NCBI GenBank assembly: GCA_005792545.1
Contig: SXRM01000293.1
Coordinates: 1-40,205 of the forward strand
Length of the DNA: 40,205 nucleotides
Direction: 5' to 3'
DNA from: Pseudomonadota bacterium
Lineage (GTDB): Bacteria > Myxococcota_A > UBA9042
The position numbers and the translations under genes are program-made. Positions 33,045-40,205 of the stretch are shown here, in pieces. The notes beneath the pieces are model-generated. The model ran no database searches. It was not told the DNA's origin and saw only the letters and a program-made list of their open reading frames with translations. Positions within the stretch are counted from its first letter, which is position 1. The number at the start of each line of letters is the position of its first letter.

Positions 33045-33395
33045 CGTTTGTCTCCCGCTTGCGGCTGGCTTACAGTTTGTTGGCTCTGCACGCGGACCAA
33101 CCGGCAACATCCCTTGCAGATTGGCGCCATGAGGCGAAGCGCACGGACAGGCACGGGGGCCAACCGAGCCCCGGGGCGACAGCCTCCGGTCAGGCTGCCC
33201 AGCAAGGACGCAGGCACTGCGCCCAGAACTGCTCGCAGCTTACGCCGTCGCACTGCCAGCCACAATCGCAGGCCCCTTCAGCGACATCGCGACGATGAGT
33301 CCGGTCCCAGGCTTTCGCGCCGTCATTCGTTTAGTGTGGCGCGGCGCGCCCCCCGAGTTTCTAGCTACCTGAACAGGGCCAAAGTTTGCCGTGGA
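33045..33395. other. Intergenic region, DUF1566 leader and methyltransferase 3' end
   Basis: No gene is supportable. CAGCCT (33180-33185) and AGGCTG (33192-33197) form a perfect 6-bp hairpin, and GTTGG (33079-33083) faces CCAAC (33097-33101) in the DUF1566 leader. Short frames on both strands are low-quality. Confidence 0.35.
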
Positions 33396-34235
33396 TCACA
33401 CCCGAAACCGCAAGCAGTAGTAAAACCGCCCCGGCTGCTCGACCAGCACATCTCTTGCGCCCGGCGGCAGCGCCTCGACCGGACAGTGCGGCTTGCTGTC
33501 ATAAAACGTCAGCGCCTTGAACCACGCGCGCACCCACAAGCCATGCGACCGGCCCGGGTCCAATTGCTCATCCACCACCACAATGGGGGTGCCTGGCCGC
33601 GCCACCCGCGCCATCTCCGCCATGGCCTTGGCGGGGTCGGCGAAGTTGCCAATTGCGCCGACATGAAACACGCGGTCAAAGCTGTGGTCCGCAAAAGGCA
33701 GCGCGTGGGCGTCGCCCTGCACCATCTGCACGCCGGCGTAGCCCTGGCGCGCCAGCTTCTTGCGACACACAGCCATCATGCCGTCAGACAGGTCCAGGCC
33801 CCAGTACTCGTAGTCAACGCCGGGCGGCATCGCGCGCTGGACCAGGCCGACGTTGACACCGGTGCCAATGCACACTTCGAGGATGCGCAGCGGCCTGCCC
33901 GTTGTTTCGGACGACAAAATCGGCAGCTCAATGCGCTCAATGTAGGCGCCGCGCATCTGGGCTTCGCTGCCCTCTAACTGCCACACCGGCAAGAAGTAGG
34001 TGACAGCGGGGTCGTGCCAGCTCGGCAGCGCGTTGTAGATGACCCGCATCAGCCGGTCGTTGCCGCGCACCCATTCGTCGCGGTACAGGATCGGGATCTG
34101 GTCGCGCACCGCCCAGGTTGCCGCACAGTCGCGACAGCGCAGCAGCGCCACGCCGCGGTCGGCGGCTTCTGGCAGCGGACCCCGACAGGCCGGGCAGCGC
34201 AGGATCGTCCAGTCGGCGACGGGCACCAGACTCAT
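33396..34235 (-). CDS. SAM-dependent methyltransferase with N-terminal zinc-ribbon-like segment
   Basis: The product has 279 residues; the ATG at 34235 forms an ATGA overlap with the stop of the cyclase gene. An N-terminal Cys pair (CPAC at 14-17, CRDC at 34-37) forms a Trm112-like small domain, followed by the class I fold: LEVCIGTGVNVG (motif I, about 119-130), LDLSDGMMAVCRKKL, QGDAHALPFADHSFDRVF (motif around 173-190) and EMARVARPGTPIVVVDE. It is of the UbiE/type 11 kind; substrate unknown. Translational coupling with an adenylyl-cyclase-like protein is unusual. Confidence 0.9.
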   Translation of the reverse strand: MSLVPVADWTILRCPACRGPLPEAADRGVALLRCRDCAATWAVRDQIPILYRDEWVRGNDRLMRVIYNALPSWHDPAVTYFLPVWQLEGSEAQMRGAYIERIELPILSSETTGRPLRILEVCIGTGVNVGLVQRAMPPGVDYEYWGLDLSDGMMAVCRKKLARQGYAGVQMVQGDAHALPFADHSFDRVFHVGAIGNFADPAKAMAEMARVARPGTPIVVVDEQLDPGRSHGLWVRAWFKALTFYDSKPHCPVEALPPGARDVLVEQPGRFYYCLRFRV

Positions 34236-37200
34236 GCATTCCACCGTTCGTGATCGGTCAGGTCCAGGTCCCAGCGCGAGCCGAGCGTCTCCAGTTCGAC
34301 GATGGCTCTGTCGAGCCACACATTGCGCTGCGGGTCGTGCTTGGGCAGCTGGCGGCCGAGTTCGCGCTTGGCCAGCGCCGACTCCCACGGCATGTTCAGC
34401 TTGTCGCAAGTGGCGATGCACTGTTGCCACAACTGCGCGGCCTTGGCAGGCCGACCAGCCTGCTGCTCGAAGACGCCGTCCCACAGCAAGGCTTGCGGCC
34501 GACCAAACGGAAAGGCGCCACCAAACCTGCGCATGGCCAGGCAGCCGATCGCCGCCTTGGCCCGCAGGGCTGTCGCCTCGGGTGAACGTGGCTTGGCTTG
34601 CGACCACAGCAGCAGGTACGTCTCGGCGACGGCGGCCAGCGCGTGCTGCACCCAATAGGCGACCGGGCGCTTCTTGATATAGGGCAGCAGCCCGTCGGCC
34701 AGTTCCAAGGCGCCCTTGGCATCGCCGCGGCGGGCCCGCGCCAGGGCTTCAATGCCGTTGGCCCACAGCACTTCGCTTTTGGTGGCATTTTTGGCCACCC
34801 AATCGGCGATGTGGGCATACTCGCGACCGGCTTCGTCGGCAGTGCCGGTGCGGGTATGCACAGCAGCGGTCATCATGGTCGCCCAGGCCTGGATCTGCAC
34901 GTTGTTGCTGAAGTGCGCGCTCGACTTCATGCTCTCGAAGTTGGCCTGCGCTTCGCGAAAGCGACCGGCAAAGAACAGCGTGATGCCGTGCACGCCCAGC
35001 GCTTCTTCGCGCAATCGCCGGTCGCCGACGGTGCGGGCGACGTCGGCCGCGCGCTGCAGCTTGCTCTCTGCCCCCGGCCACTTGGCGTCGTACAGGTCCA
35101 CGATGGCGACACGCGACAGCACGTAGGCTAGCGCGGCGTTGGCGCCTTCGGCGCGCTCGGTCACTTCGATGGCGCGTTCAGCCCACTTGTTGGCGATGCC
35201 ACGCAGTTGCGGCACGGAGCCCAGCACCACGGCCATCACCGCATAGGCCTTGCCGAGCTCGGGCGAGTGACCAGCCGGCTCCGAGACATTGAGCTCGCGC
35301 AGGCCCGAGTCCAAACAACCGGCGGCGTCTTCGGCGTAGATATGGATTTCCGTCAAACGGTTGAGCACGCGGGTGGCCCAGATGCGGCGCTTCTTGGCCA
35401 ACTCGTCGGCAAGCGCAAACCACTGCGGAAACCAGCGCTGCGCCATGCGCACGAACACCTGCCCGAGCATACCGCCAACGGTTGCCAAAAGCGTCGTCGG
35501 CACCGGCGTCTTGAGGTACTTGAGCGCCAGGCGGCCATGGGTCTTGGTCAGGTCCAGCCGGCCGAGCCGAAACCACGCCTCGGCGATGTGGCGGTGCCAG
35601 TGGGCGCGACGCAAGTCATCCGACTGTTCCGGATGGTTCTTGTCCAGCTGCAGCGCCTGGGTGATGAGCTCGACGGCTTCGCGGTTGGCATAGCGATCCA
35701 GGTTCTGCTCGGCCGCGAGCTCCAGGCATGACAGGGCCTTGCTCCACTCTTCGGCGCGCATCCAGTGGTGGGCCAGGATCGGCAAGTGGTGCGACAGATC
35801 ATCGGCGTAGCGGCGCTCGTACCACTCTGCGACCGAGCGATGCAGTCCGCGGCGCTGGCCAAACAGCATCAGGCCATAGACCGCCTCTTTGGTCAGCACG
35901 TGCTTGAAGATGTACTGATCGGCGATGTCGGCCGTGCGCACCAGCTCTTGCAGGATGAGCCCCGGGATCATCTTGGGCACGTCGGACTTGTGCTCCGGCA
36001 GCGGATAGACCTCTTGCACGGTCTCGATCGGAAACTGCCGGCCGACGACCGACGCCACCTTGAGCGTCATCTGCTCGGGCAGCTGCAGCGAGTCGACGCG
36101 ACTGACGATCAGGCCCTCGACCGTCGCCGGCAGCTGCAGGTTGCCAAGCTCTTCGATGGGCACCGCCAGCCGGGTATCCTCGCCGTCGATGATGATGCTC
36201 TTGGTGTCGCGCAACACCAGGGCCATTTCTTCGACGTACAGCGCATTGCCTTCGGCGCGGGTCGCAATCAGGTCGATGACCTCACTAGGCAGACCTTTGA
36301 CGCCGATGCGCTGACAAGCGAGGTTGCCGGCATCGTCGCGGCCAAGCGGGCCGAGCCGGAGCTTCTTGATGTCGGGGTCGCGCAACAGCGCCTGGAATTC
36401 TTCGGGCGGGTCGTCGAGGGGTCGCGACGCCACCAACCACATCACCGGCACCACGTTTAGGCGCAGCGAGCGGAACAGCGCCCACGACGCCGAGTCGAAC
36501 CAGTGGGCATCTTCAACGATAATCGCAATATGCTGCTTATCGACGGCGTGCTGCAGGACCGCGGCCAAGAGTTTCTGGGTCTGCTGCGCGCGCGCCTCGC
36601 CAGACAGGTGCTTGACTGCCTCGTCGCTGCCGAGGTCCGCCGCCAGCACCACTTCGAGCAGCGGCCGCAGTAGCCGCAGCTTGTCGGGCAGGGCCTGCAG
36701 AAAACGCTCGACCTTGGCGCCGCGTTCGTTGACGTCGTCGCTGGGCTGGATCCCAAAAATATCAGCGAAAACCGTACGCCACGGATGGTACGGCGCATTG
36801 CGGTCGACCGCGTCGCCAGCGCCTTTGAGCACGCGCAGGTTGAGCGCCGCCGCCTGGCGCTCGAAGTCGTCGAGCAGGCGCGACTTGCCCATGCCCGCTT
36901 CGCCGATGATGACTGCGACCGAGCTCTGGCGGGCGCGCAGCACCGACTGGATGCACTCGGCGAGCGCTTCGCGCTCTTTTTGGCGGCCGACCATCACGGT
37001 CTTGGACTTGACCGCCGCGCGCAGATTGCCGGTGGGCGCCCAGATCTGCACGGGCTCGGTGCAGCCACGGACCTCGATGACGCTGAGCTTTTGCAGCTCA
37101 AGCTGACTGCTCGCCTGCTGCGCGGTCAGGTCGTCGCACCACAGCTTGCCTTCGCTGGCCTCCATCAGGCGGGCGGCGAGGTTGACCACGTGCCCGAGCA

Positions 37201-38383
37201 CCGTGTACTCGCAGCGCTCGTTGCTGCCGACGGTGCCGCAGAACACCTGGCCGGTCGCCACGCCGACGCCAGCCTGCACGCCGCTCTCCATCAGCGCCTT
37301 GCGCATGGCCATGGCGGCTTGCAGCGCGCGGGCGGCGTTGTCTTCGTGCGAAATCGGCGGCAAGCCGAACGCGGCAATCAACACCGCGCCCTTTTCGTCG
37401 ACGCTGATCTTGTTGATGGCGCCGTCGTAGCGGTACACCGACTTTTGCATCGCCGTGACCATCGCCTGCACGTGGTGCACGTTGACGTCGGTCGCCACGC
37501 CGCCGGGCAAAGCCGCGAACACCACCGACACGCGGCGCAGTTCGCTCAGCCAGTCGCTCATGCCCTCAGCCAGCCGCGACAGCACCACGCCAGGAACGAA
37601 CATCCGCAGCGTCGGCTCGGCTTCGGGATGCACCGGAACCCGCAGCAGCGGCTCCGCAGGCGGCAGGTTGTCCACCCAGTTCAGGCGCATGGGCTTGTCG
37701 CCGGCGGGTCCAAAAGCGGTGCGGTTGGTCAGCGCCTCCAGGTCGGCCAGCGTCGACTTGCCGTCGGCGCCGAGCTTGGGCGCCGCACGACCCGTGAACG
37801 GCACCCCGAGCTGCGACCACGCTGCCGCGCTGACCACCACCTGGCCCGGAGCGGTCAGCGCACGCAGGCTCTTGAGGTCGGCGACTGCGGCGCCGGTCGG
37901 CACCACTTCCCAGCGCTCGAGCACGCCGCCCACGTGCAGCATCGAGATGTCGCCGGAGCAGATGCACACGCGCATCGACAGGGTGATCTCGTCGTCGACC
38001 GTAAAGCCGGCGAGCTCCTTTTGGGCGCGCAGGCCACAGGCCGCGGCGGCGCGCACTGCGCTCGACTGGCCGGTGCCGGTGCCGTCCCAGATGCAGATGA
38101 GCGCATCGCCGGCGAACTTGATGACGTCGCCGCCGTGGTCGGTGACGGTCTCGATCAGCTTGCCGAGGTAGCCGTTGAGCGCCGCATTGATGCGCTCAGC
38201 GCCGTCGGGTCGGCCCGACAGGATCTCGGTCATGCGCGAAAAACCGGTGATGTCGGCAAACATCACCGCGCCTTGCAGCTCATCCGACACCGCGGTCTGT
38301 AGCGGCGTAGGGTCGGCCAGCAACCGCGATACCAGCGAAGCGGGTGCAAAGCGGGCGAGGTAGTCGGCGGAAATCTGCGGCAT
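34232..38383 (-). CDS. Soluble-adenylyl-cyclase-like protein: two cyclase domains, AAA/NTPase, TPR region
   Basis: The product has 1383 residues from the ATG at 38383; longer starts reach only a TTG at 38449. Cyclase domain 1 (about 38-190) has both metal Asp residues, D44 in MFADITGF and D93 in IKFAGDALICIW, with Lys89. Cyclase domain 2 (about 284-405) has INKISVDEKG (Lys325), GQVFCGTVGS and EYTVLGHVVNLAARLM (Thr394, Asn401, Arg405). Thr in place of the usual substrate Asp, and the Lys/Thr/Asn/Arg set, match mammalian soluble adenylyl cyclase and CyaC-type class IIIb enzymes. The NTPase has Walker A GEAGMGKS (494-501) and Walker B IIVEDAHW. A long helical TPR-like C-terminus follows. It probably makes cAMP; bicarbonate response is possible, with Lys171 where human sAC has Arg176. 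Confidence 0.93.
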   Translation of the reverse strand: MPQISADYLARFAPASLVSRLLADPTPLQTAVSDELQGAVMFADITGFSRMTEILSGRPDGAERINAALNGYLGKLIETVTDHGGDVIKFAGDALICIWDGTGTGQSSAVRAAAACGLRAQKELAGFTVDDEITLSMRVCICSGDISMLHVGGVLERWEVVPTGAAVADLKSLRALTAPGQVVVSAAAWSQLGVPFTGRAAPKLGADGKSTLADLEALTNRTAFGPAGDKPMRLNWVDNLPPAEPLLRVPVHPEAEPTLRMFVPGVVLSRLAEGMSDWLSELRRVSVVFAALPGGVATDVNVHHVQAMVTAMQKSVYRYDGAINKISVDEKGAVLIAAFGLPPISHEDNAARALQAAMAMRKALMESGVQAGVGVATGQVFCGTVGSNERCEYTVLGHVVNLAARLMEASEGKLWCDDLTAQQASSQLELQKLSVIEVRGCTEPVQIWAPTGNLRAAVKSKTVMVGRQKEREALAECIQSVLRARQSSVAVIIGEAGMGKSRLLDDFERQAAALNLRVLKGAGDAVDRNAPYHPWRTVFADIFGIQPSDDVNERGAKVERFLQALPDKLRLLRPLLEVVLAADLGSDEAVKHLSGEARAQQTQKLLAAVLQHAVDKQHIAIIVEDAHWFDSASWALFRSLRLNVVPVMWLVASRPLDDPPEEFQALLRDPDIKKLRLGPLGRDDAGNLACQRIGVKGLPSEVIDLIATRAEGNALYVEEMALVLRDTKSIIIDGEDTRLAVPIEELGNLQLPATVEGLIVSRVDSLQLPEQMTLKVASVVGRQFPIETVQEVYPLPEHKSDVPKMIPGLILQELVRTADIADQYIFKHVLTKEAVYGLMLFGQRRGLHRSVAEWYERRYADDLSHHLPILAHHWMRAEEWSKALSCLELAAEQNLDRYANREAVELITQALQLDKNHPEQSDDLRRAHWHRHIAEAWFRLGRLDLTKTHGRLALKYLKTPVPTTLLATVGGMLGQVFVRMAQRWFPQWFALADELAKKRRIWATRVLNRLTEIHIYAEDAAGCLDSGLRELNVSEPAGHSPELGKAYAVMAVVLGSVPQLRGIANKWAERAIEVTERAEGANAALAYVLSRVAIVDLYDAKWPGAESKLQRAADVARTVGDRRLREEALGVHGITLFFAGRFREAQANFESMKSSAHFSNNVQIQAWATMMTAAVHTRTGTADEAGREYAHIADWVAKNATKSEVLWANGIEALARARRGDAKGALELADGLLPYIKKRPVAYWVQHALAAVAETYLLLWSQAKPRSPEATALRAKAAIGCLAMRRFGGAFPFGRPQALLWDGVFEQQAGRPAKAAQLWQQCIATCDKLNMPWESALAKRELGRQLPKHDPQRNVWLDRAIVELETLGSRWDLDLTDHERWNA

Positions 38384-38550
38384 CAACGCTCGACGAGGGG
38401 TGACCGCGCTGCCGACCGACGGACGCGGGCGCCGGCCCGGTGGCGCCAACCCGTTAGCTTAGGCCCGTGCCGCAAAAGCGGCAACAAAATCATGTTTTGA
38501 CAACAGGTCTGGCGATTCTGATCCCCAATCCTATGACTGAGAACGCACTA
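38384..38550. other. Intergenic region with two inverted repeats
   Basis: TGCCGC (38468-38473) pairs with GCGGCA (38478-38483) around AAAA: a possible histidine-kinase terminator. CAAAA (38485-38489) and TTTTG (38495-38499) flank TCATG in an AT-rich palindrome that stands out in GC-rich DNA and could be an operator for the downstream cyclase gene. A consensus TTGACA at 38497 on the plus strand lacks a -10. Confidence 0.45.
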
Positions 38551-39726
38551 TCATGCCGGAGTGGTCGCCGGCAGCAGCGGCAGGGTCGCTTCGAAGGTCG
38601 CGCCGCGCGAAGGCCCCTGGCTGTGCGCGAGCAGCTCGCCGCCCATCTGGCGCATCAACTGGCGGCCGATCGACAGCCCGAGCCCCGTGCCGTGCTTGCC
38701 CTGGCGACTGGCGGCGGACGACACCAGTGGCTCGAAGATCGCTTCGGCATCGGCTGGCTCAAAGCCCACGCCGTCGTCGCTGACAGAAACGCACACTTGC
38801 GCCCCGCGGCCAGCACCGCGCAGCACCAGCGCCTTGCCGCCGTACTTGACCGCGTTGTCGACGAGGTTCTCCAGCACCGTCCACAGCGCCACGTCGTCGC
38901 CGATACCTTGCAAGCCGTCGGGGCACTGCACGTCGATGGTCACTGCACCGCCCAGTGTCTCCAAGCGGTGATCGGCGAATTTGCGCAGCAGCGGCGCGAC
39001 GTCGATCGCATTGCGGACCAACCGCTGGTCGGGCACGCGCAGGCGCTGGGCGAGCAGCAGGTTCTGGATGAGGTGCTCTTCGCGCTCGACCTCCTGCAGC
39101 GCCATCGTCAGCAGCGGCACTTGCTGCTCGGCAGGCATGCGGCCGAGCTTAAGCGTCTCCAACACCGCCTTGATGCCCGCAAGCGGCGTCTTGAGCTCGT
39201 GGGTCATTCGGCCCAGGAACTCGGCCATCTCGCGGCGAAACCGCGACTCGGCGCGCGACAGCCGGTAGAGCATCGACACCACTGCCAGTAGAAGCGTTAT
39301 CAGGAACACGCCCTCGCCGAGCACCATCGCCTGGCGGCGGTCGTTCTGCGCCTGGCGCGCCGCCATCCACGCGGTAGCCGGCTGCACCAGATAGCGCCGC
39401 TCGCCGCTGCCGCCCGTCTGCACGTTGGCGCCGTCGCCAACCCAGTGCGCCGGCAGTACCAGCGGCGCTTGACCCGCCTCGACCACCACCAGCCGCGGGT
39501 CGTCGGGCAGCGGGCCCGGCTTGGGCGCCGGCCCCGCCCGCAGCGCGGCCAGCGCCACGTCACGGTCGAGCAGGGCCGCTGCGGTGGCCTGACCTTCGGC
39601 AACCGAGCGCCGCAGAAACGCAAACCACCACAGCGACAGCGCGATCAGCAGCACCACTGCTGCGCCGAACAGCAGCGTCACGCCGTGGCGGCGCCACAGC
39701 GAACCGGCGCGGGTCACGTGCGCCAT
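38551..39726 (-). CDS. Membrane sensor histidine kinase
   Basis: The product has 391 residues. TM1 (about 16-37), an extracytoplasmic region (about 38-133), and TM2 (about 135-156) lead to HisKA with the phospho-acceptor His176 (FLGRMTHELKTPLAGIK), N box LENLVDNAVKYG, G1 DDGVGF and G2 GTGLGLSIGRQL. All catalytic boxes are intact. The start (39726) is 3 nt after the hemL stop (TAG GCG ATG), so it is co-transcribed with hemL and likely translated by coupling. No response regulator is adjacent in this window, so the partner is encoded elsewhere or right of the window. Confidence 0.93.
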   Translation of the reverse strand: MAHVTRAGSLWRRHGVTLLFGAAVVLLIALSLWWFAFLRRSVAEGQATAAALLDRDVALAALRAGPAPKPGPLPDDPRLVVVEAGQAPLVLPAHWVGDGANVQTGGSGERRYLVQPATAWMAARQAQNDRRQAMVLGEGVFLITLLLAVVSMLYRLSRAESRFRREMAEFLGRMTHELKTPLAGIKAVLETLKLGRMPAEQQVPLLTMALQEVEREEHLIQNLLLAQRLRVPDQRLVRNAIDVAPLLRKFADHRLETLGGAVTIDVQCPDGLQGIGDDVALWTVLENLVDNAVKYGGKALVLRGAGRGAQVCVSVSDDGVGFEPADAEAIFEPLVSSAASRQGKHGTGLGLSIGRQLMRQMGGELLAHSQGPSRGATFEATLPLLPATTPA

Positions 39727-39729
39727 CGC

Positions 39730-40205
39730 CTACGCCATCCGCCGGGCCGCATCGGCCAGTGCCGCAACCAGCGCATCCAGGTGGGTCTCGGTGTGGGCGG
39801 TGCTCAAGAACCAGACCTCGTAAGCCGACGGCGGCAGGTAGCAGCCGGCCTGCAGCACGTGGTGGTAAAGGTTGTTGAAGCGCGCGACGGCCATCGGCGA
39901 GATGGTGTCGGCGCGCACCGGAATCGGCCCCAGGTCAAAGTACGGCCAAAACACCGAACCCACGCGCACGCCGCGCAGCCACGGCACGCCGGTCGCGGCC
40001 AGCTTGTGCTCGAGATAGCCGCCGAGGTGGTCCAATCGGCGGTAGACGGCCGGATCTTGCAACTGCCGCAGGGTGGCAAGGCCGGCGGCGATCGACAGGG
40101 GGTTACCCGACAGCGTCCCGGCCTGGTACACCGGGCCCAACGGCGCCAGCAAGCCCAGGATCGCCGCCGGCCCGACGATGGCGCCCAGCGGCATGCCGCC
40201 GCCGA
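39730..40205 (-). CDS. hemL: Glutamate-1-semialdehyde 2,1-aminomutase, 3' part (cut by the window edge)
   Basis: The last 157 residues or so, open at the right edge. The end of the class III aminotransferase domain is clear: GGGMPLGAIVG, PVYQAGTLSGNPLSIAAGLA, then a C-terminal domain ending LADAARRMA. The PLP lysine lies just outside the window. The enzyme converts glutamate-1-semialdehyde to 5-aminolevulinate in tetrapyrrole synthesis. Its 3' end sits 3 nt from the histidine kinase start. Confidence 0.95.
   Translation of the reverse strand, partial: GGGMPLGAIVGPAAILGLLAPLGPVYQAGTLSGNPLSIAAGLATLRQLQDPAVYRRLDHLGGYLEHKLAATGVPWLRGVRVGSVFWPYFDLGPIPVRADTISPMAVARFNNLYHHVLQAGCYLPPSAYEVWFLSTAHTETHLDALVAALADAARRMA

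Noticed and set aside
32954-33265. 103-codon minus-strand frame across the DUF1566 leader
   Set aside because: Out of frame with the DUF1566 gene and starts in non-coding DNA without an RBS.
38497-38502. Perfect TTGACA on the plus strand
   Set aside because: No -10 at 16-18 bp and no plus-strand gene follows; the neighbouring genes are minus-strand.

Overview
The window is GC-rich (mostly about 65-70% by eye) bacterial chromosome. The gene content fits a Myxococcota or related deltaproteobacterial lineage: frequent GTG starts, Ser/Thr kinases with proline/alanine tails, very large cysteine-rich lipoproteins with CDDGNPCT-type repeats and MopE-like CNGKDDDCDG motifs, FGE-like and C-type-lectin domains, and a soluble-adenylyl-cyclase-like giant regulator. 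I cannot place it to genus. No rRNA, tRNA, CRISPR array or insertion sequence was recognised.

Layout. (1) 1-338: hairpin-rich non-coding DNA. (2) 339-1100 (minus): a lipoprotein gene broken by an in-frame amber codon. (3) 1169-5112 (plus): an exported protein with six 27-residue Cys repeats, coupled by a 4-nt overlap to a lipoprotein resembling an alpha/beta hydrolase that seems to lack its nucleophile. (4) 5224-9846 (plus): a 1540-residue lipoprotein with Cys repeats, three C-type-lectin-like domains and a C-terminal FGE-like domain. (5) 9922-13232 (plus): a membrane Ser/Thr kinase coupled to an exported TPR protein. (6) 13453-15336: a lower-GC accessory patch with an HNH nuclease and a convergent HEPN/MNT pair. 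(7) 15630-16061: a small membrane protein. (8) 16092-30947 (minus): two paralogous giant lipoproteins (1834 and 2572 residues) flanking argH. (9) 31264-33044 (minus): a DUF1566 lipoprotein followed by a DUF4160/DUF2442 pair. (10) 33396-38383 (minus): a soluble-adenylyl-cyclase-like protein coupled by ATGA to a methyltransferase. (11) 38551-40205 (minus): a histidine kinase directly downstream of a hemL fragment.

How it may work together. The dominant theme is the cell surface. At least five predicted lipoproteins or exported proteins use the same disulphide-rich repeat vocabulary as spacers between binding modules: lectin-like folds in one, a beta-propeller-like region and MopE-type acidic/Cys motifs in the second, six jelly-roll-like domains plus a type 1 copper (cupredoxin) domain in the third. 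The kinase/TPR pair and the cyclase are the signalling part. A joint surface recognition or copper-handling function is inference only; the domains are visible, the shared pathway is not.
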